Shown here: positions 1 through 17,000 of the stretch, piece after piece | How positions within the stretch are numbered: position 1 is the first letter of the stretch | Layout: the number at the start of each line of letters is the position of its first letter | Assembly (NCBI GenBank): GCA_019155185.1 | Contig: CM032815.1 | Location: 13,752,903-13,816,902, forward strand | Direction: 5' to 3' | Length of the DNA stretch: 64,000 nucleotides | Source of the DNA: Beaufortia kweichowensis | Lineage: Eukaryota > Chordata > Actinopteri > Cypriniformes > Gastromyzontidae | The notes under the pieces: model-generated | The model's database searches: none | What the model was told of the DNA's origin: nothing | The model's input: only the letters and a program-made list of their open reading frames with translations | Translations under genes and position numbers: made by a program

Positions 1-3000
1 TGGAACAACCAACAACTAACAGAAGGAAGACTAGGGCAATAGAAACACATGGAACACATGGAACACATGGAACACATGGAACACATGGAACAAACAACAA
101 CTAACAGAAGGAAGACTAGGGCAATAAACACATGGAACACATGGAACACATGGAACACATGGAACACATGGAACAACCAACAACTAACAGAAGGAAGACT
201 AGGGCAATAAACACATGGAACACATGGAACACATGGAACACATGGAACAACCAACAACTAACAGAAGGAAGACTAGGGCAATAAACACATGGAACACATG
301 GAACACATGGACACAAACAACAACTAACAGAAGGAGAGACTACAATAAACACATGGAACACATGGAACACATGGATGGAACAACCAACATGGAACACATG
401 GAACACATGGAACACATGGAACACATGGAACACATGGAACACATGGAACAACCAACAACTAACAGAAGGAAGACTAGAACAATAAACACATGGAACACAT
501 GGAACACATGGAACACATGGAACACATGGAACAACCAACAACTAACAGAAGGAACACTAGGGCAATAAACACATGGAACACATGGAACACATGGAACACA
601 TGGAACAACCAACAACTAACAGAAGGAACACTAGAAACAATAAACACATGGAACACATGGAACACATGGAACACATGGAACACATGGAACATGGACCAAC
701 ACAACTAACAGAAGAACAGCTAGGACAATAAACACATGGAACACATGGAACACATGGAACACATGGAACAACCAACAACTAACAGAAGGAACGCTAGGGC
801 AATAAACACATGGAACACATGGAACACATGGAACACATGGAACAACCAACAACTAACAGAAGGAACACTAGGGCAATAAACACATGGAACACATGGAACA
901 CATGGAACACATGGAACAACTAACAGAAGGAACACTAGGGCAATAAACACATGGAACACATGGAACACATGGAACAACCAACAACTAACAGAAGGAACAC
1001 TAGGGCAATAAACACATGGAACACATGGAACACATGGAACATGGAACAACCAACAACTAACAGAAGGAACACTAGGAACAATAAACACATGGAACACATG
1101 GAACACATGGAACAACATGGAACACATGGAAACATGGAACACATGGAACACATGGAACAACATGGAACACATGGAACACATGGAACACAGAACAATAACA
1201 AACTGAACACATGGAACACATGGAACACATGGAACACATGGAACAACCAACAACTAACAGAAGGAACACTAGAGACAATAAAACATGGAACAATGGAACA
1301 CATGGAACACATGGAACAACAACTAACAGAAGGAACACTAGACACAATAAACACATGGAACACATGGAACACATGGAACAACCAACAACTAACAGAAGGA
1401 ACACTATGGAACACATGGAACAATAAACACATGGAACACATGGAACACATGGATGGAACAACTAATGGAAGGAACAAGGCAATAAACAACATGGAACACA
1501 GAACACATGGAACAACCTAGAAGGAACAAGGGCAATAAACACATGGAACACATGGAACACATGGAACACATGGAACAACCAACAACTAACAGAAGGAACA
1601 CTAGGGACAATAAACACATGGAACACATGGAACACATGGAACAACAATAACAGAAGGAACACTAGGGCAATAAACACATGGAACACATGGAACACATGGA
1701 ACACATGGAACAACCAACAACTAACAGAAGGAACACTAGGGCAATAAACACATGGAACACATGGAACACATGGAACACATGGAACAACCAACAACTAACA
1801 GAAGGAACACTAGGGCAATAAACACATGGAAACACATGGAACACATGGACATGGAACAACAACAATAACACACATGGAACACATGGAACAGAAGGAACAT
1901 GGAACACATGGAACAACATATGGAACAACAACAACAGAAGGAAAGGAGAAGCACTAGGGCATGGAACACATGGAACACATGGAACACATGGAACACATGG
2001 AACAACCAACAACTAACAGAACACAATAAACACATGGAACACATGGAACACATGGAACACATGGAACAACCAACAAACACATGAGGGGAAATGGAACACA
2101 TGGAACATGGAACAACCAACAACCAAACAGAAGGAAACACATGGAACATGGAACATGGAACACATGGAACAACAACAATAACAGAAGGAACTAGGGCAAT
2201 AAAATTATGGAACAATGGAAACACATGGAACACATGGAAAACCAACAATAACAGAACATGGGAACAATAAACACATGGAACACATGGAACACATGGAACA
2301 CATGGAACAACACTAACAGAAGGAACACTAGGGCAATAAACACATGGAACACATGGAACACATGGAACACATGGAACAACCAACAACTAACAGAAGGAAC
2401 ACTAGAGACAATAAACACATGGAACACATGGAACATGGAACACATGGAACACATGGAACACATGGAACAACCAGCCAACTAACAGAAGGAACACAATAAA
2501 CACATGGAACACATGGAACACATGGAACACATGGAACACATGGAACACACATGGAACACAACAACCAACAACTAACAGAAGGAAGACAGGAGACAATAAA
2601 CACATGGAACACATGGAACACATGGACATGGAACCCACAACAACTAACAGGAAGGAGCAAACACATAGAACAATAAACACATGGAACACATGGAACACAT
2701 GGAACACATGGAACAACCAACAACTAACAGAAGGAACACTAGGGCAATAAACACATGGAACACATGGAACACATGGAACACATGGAACAACCAACAACTA
2801 ACAGGAAGCTAGGAACAATAGAACACATGGAACACATGGAACACATGGAACACATGGAACAACCAACAACTAACAGAAGGAACACTAGGGCAATGGAAAC
2901 ACATGGAACACATGGAACACATGGAACACATGGAACCAACAAACAGAAGGAACACTACACATGGAACACATGGAACACATGGAACACTAGAAGGACAATA

Positions 3001-6000
3001 AACACATGGAACACATGGAACACATGGAACACATGGAACAACCAACAACTAACAGAAGGAAGACTAGGGCAATAAACACATGGAACACATGGAACACATG
3101 GAACACATGGAACAACCATGGAACTAACATGAAGAACACATGGAACAATAAACACATGGAACACATGGAACACATGGAAACATGGAACAACCAACAACTA
3201 ACAGAAGGAACAGGAGAGACAATAAACACATGGAACACATGGAACACATGGAACACATGGAACAACCAACAACTAAACAGAAGGACACTAGGGCAATAAA
3301 CACATGGAACACATGGAACACATGGAACACATGGAACAACCAACAACTAACAGAAGGAACACTAGGGCAATAAACACATGGAACACATGGAACACATGGA
3401 ACACATGGAACAACCAAACTAACAGGAGCACTAGAGACAATAAACACATGGAACACATGGAACACATGGAACACATGGAACAACCAACAACTAAGAAGGA
3501 AATAAACACATGGAACACATGGAACACATGGAACACATGGAACAACCAACAACTAACAGAAGGAACATGCTAGGACAATAAACACATGGAACACATGGAA
3601 CACATGGAACACATGGAACAACCAACAACTAACAGAAGGAACACTAGGACAATAAACACATGGAACACATGGAACACATGGAACACATGGAACAACCAAC
3701 AACTAACAGAAGGAACACTAGGACAATAAACACATGGAACACATGGAACACATGGAACACATGGAACCAACATGGAACTAACAGAAGGAACACTAGGGCA
3801 AAAACACATGGAACACATGGAACACATGGAACAACCAACAACTAACAGAGGAACACTAGAGAACAATAAACACATGGAACACATGGAACACATGGAACAC
3901 ATGGAACACCAACAACAACTAACAGAAGGAACACTAGGAACAATAAACACATGGAACACATGGAACACATGGAACACATGGAACAACCAACAACTAACAG
4001 AAGGAACAGAGGAACACATGGAACACATGGAAACATGGAACACATGGAAACAGGAACAAGGGCAATAAACACATGGAACACATGGAACATGGAACACATG
4101 GAACACATGGAACACATGGAACAACCAACAACTAACAGAAGGAACACTAGGGCAATAAACACATGGAACACATGGAACACATGGAACACATGGAACAACC
4201 AACAGAAGGAACAACAATAAACACAGAACAATGGGAACACTAACAGAAGGAACAGCTAGAGACAATAAACACATGGAACACATGGAACACATGGAACATG
4301 GAATGGAACACATGGAATGGAACACATGGAACACATGGAACAACCAACAACTAACAGAAGGAACACTAGGGACAATAAACACATGGAACACATGGAACAC
4401 ATGGAACACATGGAACAACCAACAACTAACAGAAGGAACACTAGGCAATAAACACATGGAACACATGGAACACATGGAACACATGGAACAACTAACAGAA
4501 GGAACACTAGGACAATAAACACATGGAACACATGGAACACATGGAACAACTAACAGAAGGAACACTAGGACAATAAACACATGGAACACATGGAACAACC
4601 AACAACTAACAGAAGGAACACTAGGGCAATAAACACATGGAACACATGGAACACATGGAACACATGGAACAACTAACAGAAGGAACACTAGGACAATAAA
4701 CACATGGAACACATGGAACACATGGAACAACTAACAGAAGGAACACTAGGAACAATAAACACATGGAACACATGGAACAACCAACAACTAACAGAAGGAA
4801 CACTAGGGCAATAAACACATGGAACACATGGAACACATGGAACAACCAACAACTAACAGAAGGAAGACTAGAGACAATAAACACATGGAACACATGGAAC
4901 ACATGGAACACATGGAACAACCAACAGAAGGAACACTAGGGCAATAAACACATGGAACACATGGAACAACCAACAACTAACAGAAGGAACACTAGAGACA
5001 ATAAACACATGGAACACATGGAACACATGGAACAACTAACAGAAGGAACAACACACATGGAACACATGGAACACATGGAACAACTAACAGAAGGAACACT
5101 AGAGAACAATAAACACATGGAACACATGGAACAACCAACAACTAACAGAAGGAACACTAGGGCAATAAACACATGGAACACATGGAACACATGGAACACA
5201 TGGAACAACCAACAGAAGGAACACTAGGGCAATAGAAGCACATGGAACACATGGAACAACCAACAACTAACAGAAGGAACACTAGGGCAATAAACACATG
5301 GAACACATGGAACACATGGAACACAAGGAACAACCAACAACTAACAGAAGGAAGACTAGAGACAATAAAACATGGAAAACACATGGAACACATGGAACAC
5401 ATGGAACACAAGGAACAACCAACAACTAACAGAAGGAAGACTAGGGCAATAAACACATGGAACACATGGAACACATGGAACACATGGAACAACCAACAAC
5501 TAACAGAAGGAACACTAGGGCAATAAACACATGGAACACATGGAACACATGGAACAACCAACAACTAACAGAAGGAACACTAGGGCAATAAACACATGGA
5601 ACACATGGAACACATGGAACACATGGAACAACCAACAACTAACAGAAGGAACACTAGGGCAATAAACACATGGAACACATGGAACACATGGAACAATGGA
5701 ACAACTAACAGAAGGAACACTAGGGCAATAAACACATGGAACACATGGAACACATGGAACACATGGAACAACCAACAACTAACAGAAGGAACACTAGGGC
5801 AATAAACACATGGAACACATGGAACACATGGAACACATGGAACAACCAACAACTAACAGAAGGAAAGACTAGAACAATAAACACATGGAACACATGGAAC
5901 ACATGGAACACATGGAACAACCAACAACTAACAGAAGGAACACTAGGGCAATAAACACATGGAACACATGGAACACATGGAACACATGGAACACATGGAA

Positions 6001-9000
6001 CACATGGAACAACCAACAACTAACAGAAGGAAGACTAGGGCAATAAACACATGGAACACATGGAACACATGGAACACATGGAACAACCAACAGAAGGAAC
6101 ACTAGGGCAATAAACACATGGAACACATGGAACAACCAACAACTAACAGAAGGGAACTAGGGACAATGAAACACATGGAACACATGGAACACATGGAACA
6201 CATGGAACAACCAACAACTAACAGAAGGAAGCAGCTAGAGACAATGGAAACACATGGAACACATGGAACACATGGAACACATGGAACAACCAACAACTAA
6301 CAGAAGGAACACTAGAACACAATAAACACATGGAACACATGGAACACATGGAACACATGGAACAACCAACAACTAACAGAAGGAACACTAGAGACAAATA
6401 AACACATGGAACACATGGAACACATGGAACACATGGAACACATGGAACACATGGAACAACCAACAACTAACAGAAGGAGAGACTAGGGCAATAAACACAT
6501 GGAACACATGGAACACATGGAACACATGGAACAACCAACAGAAGGAACACTGGAGACAATAAACACATGGAACACATGGAACAACCAACAACTAACAGAA
6601 GGAGCTAGAGGGCAATAAACACATGGAACACATGGAACACATGGAACACATGGAACAACCAACAACTAACAGGAGAGGAAGACTAGGACAATAAACACAT
6701 GGAACACATGGAACACATGGAACACATGGAACAACCAACAACTAACAGAAGGAACACTAGGGCAATAAACACATGGAACACATGGAACACATGGAACACA
6801 TGGAACAACCAACAACTAACAGAAGGAACACTAGGGCAATAAACACATGGAACACATGGAACACATGGAACACATGGAACAACTAACAGAAGGAACACTA
6901 GAAGACAATAAACACATGGAACACATGGAACACATGGAACAACTAACAGAAGGAACACTGGCAATAAACACATGGAACACATGGAACAACCAACAACTAA
7001 CAGAAGGAACACTAGGGCAATAAACACATGGAACACATGGAACACATGGAACACATGGAACAACTAACAGAAGGAACACTAGAGACAATAAACACATGGA
7101 ACACATGGAACACATGGAACAACTAACAGAAGGAACACTAGGACAATAAACACATGGAACACATGGAACAACCAACAACTAACAGAAGGAACACTAGGAA
7201 CAATAAACACATGGAACACATGGAACACATGGAACACATGGAACAACTAACAGAAGGAACACTAGGACAATAAACACATGGAACACATGGAACACATGGA
7301 ACAACTAACAGAAGGAACACTAGAACAATAAACACATGGAACACATGGAACAACCAACAACTAACAGAAGGAACACTAGACACAATAAACACATGGAACA
7401 CATGGAACACATGGAACAACCAACAACTAACAGAAGGAAGACTAGGGCAATAAACACATGGAACACATGGAACACATGGAACACATGGAACAACCAACAG
7501 AGAAGGAACACTAGGGCAATAAACACATGGAACACATGGAACAACCAACAACTAACAGAAGGAACACTAGGGCAATAAACACATGGAACACATGGAACAC
7601 ATGGAACAACTAACAGAAGGAACACTAGGGCAATAAACACATGGAACACATGGAACACATGGAACAACTAACAGAAGGAACACTAGGGCAATAAACACAT
7701 GGAACACATGGAACAACCAACAACTAACAGAAGGAACACTAGGGCAATAAACACATGGAACACATGGAACACATGGAACACATGGAACAACCAACAGAAG
7801 GAACACTAGGGCAATAAACACATGGAACACATGGAACAACCAACAACTAACAGAAGGAACACTAGGGCAATAAACACATGGAACACATGGAACACATGGA
7901 ACACAAGGAACAACCAACAACTAACAGAAGGAAGACTAGGGCAATAAACACATGGAACACATGGAACACATGGAACACATGGAACACATGGAACACAAGG
8001 AACAACCAACAACTAACAGAAGGAAGACTAGGGCAATAAACACATGGAACACATGGAACACATGGAACACATGGAACAACCAACAACTAACAGAAGGAAC
8101 AGCTAGGACAATAAACACATGGAACACATGGAACACATGGAACACATGGAACAACCAACAACTAACAGAAGGAACACTAGAGGGCAATAAACACATGGAA
8201 CACATGGAACACATGGAACACATGGAACAACCAACAACTAACAGAAGGAACACTAGAGACAATAAACACATGGAACACATGGAACACATGGAACAACTAA
8301 CAGAAGGAACACTAGGGCAATAAACACATGGAACACATGGAACACATGGAACAACTAACAGAAGGAACACTAGGGACAATAAAACACATGGAACACATGG
8401 AACAACCAACAACTAACAGAAGGGAACACTAGGGCAATAAACACATGGAACACATGGAACACATGGAACACATGGAACAATAACAGAAGGAACACTAGGG
8501 CAATAAACACATGGAACACATGGAACAACCAACAACTAACAGAAGGAACACTAGGGCAATAAACACATGGAACACATGGAACACATGGAACACATGGAAC
8601 AACTAACAGAAGGAACACTAGGGCAATAAACACATGGAACACATGGAACACATGGAACAACTAACAGAAGGAACACTAGGGCAATAAACACATGGAACAC
8701 ATGGAACAACCAACAACTAACAGAAGGAACACTAGGGCAATAAACACATGGAACACATGGAACACATGGAACAACCAACAACTAACAGAAGGAAGACTAG
8801 GGCAATAAACACATGGAACACATGGAACACATGGAACACATGGAACAACCAACAGAAGGAACACTAGGGCAATAAACACATGGAACACATGGAACAACCA
8901 ACAACTAACAGAAGGAACACTAGGGCAATAAACACATGGAACACATGGAACACATGGAACACATGGAACAACTAACAGAAGGAACACTAGGGCAATAAAC

Positions 9001-10221
9001 ACATGGAACACATGGAACACATGGAACAACTAACAGAAGGAACACTAGGGCAATAAACACATGGAACACATGGAACAACCAACAACTAACAGAAGGAACA
9101 CTAGAGACAATAAACACATGGAACACATGGAACACATGGAACAAAACAACAACTAACAGAAGGAAGACTAGGACAATAAACACATGGAACACATGGAACA
9201 CATGGAACACATGGAACAACCAACAGAGAAGGAACACTAGAGGGCAATAAACACATGGAACACATGGAACAACCAACAACTAACAGAAGGAACACTAGGG
9301 CAATAAACACATGGAACACATGGAACACATGGAACAACTAACAGAAGGAACACTAGGGCAATAAACACATGGAACACATGGAACAACCAACAACTAACAG
9401 AAGGAACACTAGGGCAATAAACACATGGAACACATGGAACACATGGAACAACCAACAACTAACAGAAGGAAGACTAGAGACAATAAACACATGGAACACA
9501 TGGAACACATGGAACACATGGAACAACCAACAGAAGGAACACTAGAACAATAAACACATGGAACACATGGAACAACCAACAACTAACAGAAGGAACACTA
9601 GGGCAATAAACACATGGAACACATGGAACACATGGAACACATGGAACAACTAACAGAAGGAACACTAGGACCCAATAAACACATGGAACACATGGAACAC
9701 ATGGAACAACTAACAGAAAGGAACAATGGAACAATAAAACATGGAACACATGGAACAACCAACAACTAACAGAAGGAACACTAGGGCAATAAACACATGG
9801 AACACATGGAACACATGGAACAACCAACAGAAGGAACACTAGGGCAATAAACACATGGAACACATGGAACAACCAACAACTAACAGAAGGAACACTAGGG
9901 CAATAAACACATGGAACACATGGAACACATGGAACACATGGAACAACTATGGAAGGAGCATGGAACAATAAACACATGGAACACATGGAACACATGGAAC
10001 AACCAACAACTAACAGAAGGAAGACTAGGCCAATAAACACATGGAACACATGGAACACATGGAACAACTAACAACTAACAGAAGGAAGACTAGGCCAATA
10101 AACACATGGAACACATGGAACACATGGAACAACTAACAACTAACAGAAGGAACACTAGGGCAATAAACACATGGAACACATGGAACACATGGAACACATG
10201 GAACAACTAACAGAAGGAACG

Positions 10222-11037
10222 CTAGGGCAATAAACACATGGAACACATGGAACACATGGAACACATGGAACAACTAACAGAAGGAGCAGCTAGAGACAAT
10301 AAACACATGGAACACATGGAACACATGGAACACATGGAACAACCAACAACTAACAGAAGGAAGACTAGGCCAATAAACACATGGAACACATGGAACACAT
10401 GGAACAACTAACAACTAACAGAAGGAACACTAGGGCAATAAACACATGGAACACATGGAACACATGGAACACATGGAACAACTAACAGAAGGAACGCTAG
10501 GGCAATAAACACATGGAACACATGGAACACATGGAACACATGGAACAACCAACAACTAACAGAAGGAAGACTAGGCCAATAAACACATGGAACACATGGA
10601 ACACATGGAACAACTAACAACTAACAGAAGGAACACTAGGGCAATAAACACATGGAACACATGGAACACATGGAACACATGGAACAACTAACAGGAGAAG
10701 GAGCAGCTAGAGACAATAAACACATGGAACACATGGAACACATGGAACACATGGAACAACCAACAACTAACAGAAGGAAGACTAGGCCAATAAACACATG
10801 GAACACATGGAACACATGGAACAACTAACAACTAACAGAAGGAACACTAGGGCAATAAACACATGGAACACATGGAACACATGGAACACATGGAACAACT
10901 AACAGAAGGAACGCTAGGGCAATAAACACATGGAACACATGGAACACATGGAACACATGGAACAACCAACAACTAACAGAAGGAAGACTAGGCCAATAAA
11001 CACATGGAACACATGGAACACATGGAACAACTAACAA
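10222..11037. repeat. Higher-order repeat, about 417 bp, within the satellite
   Basis: A run of about six basic units is repeated almost exactly: 10,408-10,620 reappears at 10,825-11,037, an offset of 417 bp, and 10,222-10,407 reappears at 10,636-10,824 with only a 3-nt insertion near 10,690. The repeated block carries the rarer GGCCAAT and AGCAGCTAG variants, which makes the register easy to follow. This shows multi-unit amplification by unequal exchange, not only unit-by-unit slippage. Related GGCCAAT-bearing blocks recur around 15,560-16,250. Confidence 0.85.
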
Positions 11038-14000
11038 CTAACAGAAGGAACACTAGGGCAATAAACACATGGAACACATGGAACACATGGAACACATGGA
11101 ACAACTAACAGAAGGAGCACTAGGGACAATAAACACATGGAACACATGGAACACATGGAACACATGGAACAACCAACAACTAACAGAAGGACACTAGGGC
11201 AATAAACACATGGAACACATGGAACAACTAACAGAAGGAACACTAGGGCAATAAACACATGGAACACATGGAACACATGGAACAACCAACAACTAACAGA
11301 AGGAACACTAGGGCAATAAACACATGGAACACATGGAACAACTAACAGAAGGAACACTAGGGCAATAAACACATGGAACACATGGAACAACTAACAGAAG
11401 GAACACTAGGGCAATAAACACATGGAACACATGGAACACATGGAACAACTAACAGAAGGAGCAGCTAGGAAACACATGGAAACACATGGAACACATGGAA
11501 CAACTAACAGAAGGAACACTAGGGCAATAAACACATGGAACACATGGAACACATGGAACAACTAACAGAAGAAGGCAGCTAGAAACAATGGAACACATGG
11601 AACACATGGAACAACTAACAGAAGGAACACTAGGAGACAATAAACACATGGAACACATGGAACACATGGAACAACTAACAGAAGGAGCAGCTAGGGCAAT
11701 AAACACATGGAACACATGGAACAACTAACAGAAGGAACACTACAATAAACACATGGAACACATGGAACACATGGAACAACTAACAGAAGGAACGCTAGGG
11801 CAATAAACACATGGAACACATGGAACACATGGAACACATGGAACACATGGAACAACCAACAACTAACAGAAGGAACGCTAGGGCAATAAACACATGGAAC
11901 ACATGGAACACATGGAACACATGGAACAACCAACAACTAACAGAAGGAACACTAGGGCAATAAACACATGGAACACATGGAACACATGGAACACATGGAA
12001 CACATGGAACAACTAACAGAAGGAGGCAGCTAGGGACAATAAACACATGGAACACATGGAACACATGGAACAACTAACAGAAGGAGGCAGCTAAGAACAA
12101 TAAACACATGGAACACATGGAACACATGGAACACATGGAACACATGGAACAACCAACAACTAACAGAAGGAGCACTAGAGACAATAAACACATGGAACAC
12201 ATGGAACACATGGAACACATGGAACAACCAACAACTAACAGAAGGAACACTAGGGCAATAAACACATGGAACACATGGAACACATGGAACACATGGAACA
12301 CATGGAACAACTAACAGAAGGAAGCTAGAACAATACAAACACATGGAACACATGGAACACATGGAACAACTAACAGAAGGAACAGCTAGGGACAATAAAC
12401 ACATGGAACACATGGAACACATGGAACAACTAACAGGAAGGAGCAGCTAGAGACAATAAACACATGGAACACATGGAACACATGGAACACATGGAACACA
12501 TGGAACAACCAACAACTAACAGAAGGAGCAGCTAGGGCAATAAACACATGGAACACATGGAACACATGGAACACATGGAACAACCAACAACTAACAGAAG
12601 GAACACTAGGGCAATAAACACATGGAACACATGGACACATGGAACACATGGAACACATGGAACAACTAACAGAAGGAACAGCTAGGACAATAAACACATG
12701 GAACACATGGAACACATGGAACAACTAACAGAAGGAGCACTAGAGACAATAAACACATGGAACACATGGAACACATGGAACAACTAACAGAAGGAACACT
12801 AGGGACAATAAACACATGGAACACATGGAACACATGGAACAACTAACAGAAAGGAACACTAGGGCAATAAACACATGGAACACATGGAACACATGGAACA
12901 ACTAACAGAAGGAACACTAGGACAATAAACACATGGAACACATGGAACACATGGAACAACTAACAGAAGGAACACTAGAGACAATAAACACATGGAACAC
13001 ATGGAACACATGGAACAACCAACAATGAGAACACATGGAACACATGGAACACATGGAACAACCAACAACTAACAGAAGGAACACTAGAGACAATAAACAC
13101 ATGGAACACATGGAACACATGGAACACATGGAACACATGGAACACATGGAACAACCAACAACTAACAGAAGGAACACTAGGACAATAAACACATGGAACA
13201 CATGGAACACATGGAACACATGGAACAACCAACAACTAACAGGAAGGAACACTAGCAATAAACACATGGAACACATGGAACACATGGAACACATGGAACA
13301 CATGGAACAACCAACAACTAACAGAAGGAACAGCTAGAGACAATAAACACATGGAACACATGGAACAACCAACAATAACAGAAGGAGCAGAGACAATAAA
13401 CACATGGAACACATGGAACACATGGAACACATGGAACACATGGAACACATGGAACAACCAACAACTAACAGAAGGAACACTAGGGCAATAAACACATGGA
13501 ACACATGGAACATGGAACACATGGAACACATGGAACAACCAACAACTAACAGAAGGAACACTAGGACAATAAACACATGGAACACATGGAACAACCAACA
13601 ACTAACAGAAGGAGCAGCTAGAACAATAAACACATGGAACACATGGAACACATGGAACACATGGAACAACCAACAGGAACTAACAGAAGGAACACTAGAA
13701 CACATGGAACACATGGAACACATGGAACACATGGAACACATGGAACAACCAACAACTAACAGAAGGAACATAGAGACAATAAACACATGGAACACATGGA
13801 ACACATGGAACACATGGAACACATGGAACAACTAACAGAAGGAGCAGCTGAGACAATAAACACATGGAACACATGGAACACATGGAACACATGGAACAAC
13901 CAACAACTAACAGAAGGAACACTAGGGCAAATAAACACATGGAACACATGGAACACATGGAACATGGAACACATGGAACAACCAACAACTAACAGAAGGA

Positions 14001-17000
14001 ACACTAGAACAATAAACACATGGAACACATGGAACACATGGAACACATGGAACAACCAACAACTAACAGAAGGAACACTAGGGCAATAAACACATGGAAC
14101 ACATGGAACACATGGAACAACCAACAGACTAACAACAAGGGAAGTAGAAACAATAAACACATGGAACACATGGAACACATGGAACACATGGAACACATGG
14201 AACAACTAACAGAAGGGAAGACAATAAAACACATGGAACACATGGAACACATGGAACAACAACAACATAACAGAAGGAACACTGAACAATGGAACACATG
14301 GAACACATGGAACACATGGAACAACTAACAGAAGGAACACTAGGGCAATAAACACATGGAACACATGGAACACATGGAACAACTAACAGAAGGAAACAGA
14401 CAATAAACACATGGAACACATGGAACACATGGAACAACCAACATGGAACAGAAGGAACACATAGGACAATAAACACATGGAACACATGGAACAACCAACA
14501 ACTAACAGAAGGAACACTAGGGCAATAAACACATGGAACACATGGAACACATGGAACAACTAACAGAAGGAACACTAGGGACAATAAACACATGGAACAC
14601 ATGGAACACATGGAACAATAACAGAAGGAACACTAGAGACAATAAACACATGGAACACATGGAACACATGGAACAACTAACAGAAGGAACACTAAGAACA
14701 ATGGAACACATGGAACACATGGAACAACAACAACTAACAGAAGGAAGCTAGGCCAATAAACACATGGAACACATGGAACACATGGAACACATGGAACAAC
14801 CAACAACTAACAGAAGGAAGACTAGACACAATAAACACATGGAACACATGGAACAACCAACAATGGAACAAAGGAGCTAGGGGCAGTAAACACATGGAAC
14901 ACATGGAACACATGGAACACATGGAACACATGGAACACATGGAATGGAACACAGAAGGAAGACAATAAACACATGGAACACATGGAACACATGGAACACA
15001 TGGAACAACCAACAACTAAATAGAACAATAAACACATGGAACACATGGAACACATGGAACAACCAACTAACAGAAGGAACACTAGAGACAATAAACACAT
15101 GGAACACATGGAACACATGGAACACATGGAACAACCAACAACTAACAGAAGGAACACTAGGGCAATAAACACATGGAACACATGGAACACATGGAACACA
15201 TGGAACAACTAACAGAAGGAACACTAGGGCAAACACATGGAACACATGGAACACATGGAACAACTAACAGAAGGAACACTAGGACAATAAACACATGGAA
15301 CACATGGAACAACCAACAACTAACAGAAGGAACACTAGGGCAATAAACACATGGAACACATGGAACACATGGAACAGAAGGAACACTAGAGACATAAACA
15401 CATGGAACACATGGAACAACCAAACTAACAAAGGAACACTAGGGCAATAAACACATGGAACACATGGAACACATGGAACACATGGAACAACTAACAGAAC
15501 ACATGGACAATAAACACATGGAACACATGGAACACATGGAACAACCAACAACTAACAGAAGGAAGACTAGGCCAATAAACACATGGAACACATGGAACAC
15601 ATGGAACAACCAACAACTAACAGAAGGAAGACTAGGCCAATAAACACATGGAACACATGGAACACATGGAACAACTAACAACTAACAGAAGGAACACTAG
15701 GCAATAAACACATGGAACACATGGAACACATGGAACACATGGAACAACTAACAGAAGGAACACTAGAGACAATAAACACATGGAACACATGGAACACATG
15801 GAACACATGGAACAACCAACAACTAACAGAAGGAACACTAGGCCAATAAACACATGGAACACATGGAACACATGGAACAACTAACAACTAACAGAAGGAA
15901 CACTAGGGCAATAAACACATGGAACACATGGAACACATGGAACATGGAACAACTAACAGAAGGAACACTAGAGACAATAAACACATGGAACACATGGAAC
16001 ACATGGAACACATGGAACAACTAACAGAAGGAGACTAGGCCAACACACATGGAACACATGGAACACATGGAACAACTAACAACTAACAGGAAGGAACACT
16101 ATGGCAATAAACACATGGAACACATGGAACACATGGAACACATGGAACACTAAAGGAGGCAGCTAGGGCAATAAACACATGGAACACATGGAACACATGG
16201 AACACATGGAACAACCAACAACTAACAGAAGAAGGAACACTAGGCCAATAAACACATGGAACACATGGAACACATGGAACACATGGAACAACTAACAGAA
16301 GGAACAGCTGAGAACAATAAACACATGGAACACATGGAACACATGGAACACATGGAACAACCAACAACAGAAACACACATGGAACACATGGAACACATGG
16401 AACAACTAACAACTAACAGAAGGAACACTAGGGCAATAAACACATGGAACACATGGAACACATGGAACACATGGAACAACTAACAGAAGGAACACCGAGA
16501 CAATAAACACATGGAACACATGGAACACATGGAACACATGGAACAACCAACAACTAACAGAAGGAACACATGGAACAATAAACACATGGAACACATGGAA
16601 CAACTAACAGAAGGAACACTAGGGCAATAAACACATGGAACACATGGAACACATGGAACAACCAACAACTAACAGAAGGAACACTAGGGCAATAAACACA
16701 TGGAACACATGGAACAACTAACAGAAGGAACACTAGGGCAATAAACACATGGAACACATGGAACAACTAACAGAAGGAACACATGCAATAAAACATGGAA
16801 CACATGGAACACATGGAACAACTAACAGAAGGAGCAGCTACAATAAACACATGGAACACATGGAACAACTAACAGAAACACATGGAACACATGGAACACA
16901 TGGAACACATGGAACAACTAACAGAATGAAGCTAAGACAATAAACACATGGACACATGGAACAAACAGAAGGAACACAAGACAATAAACACATGGAACAC

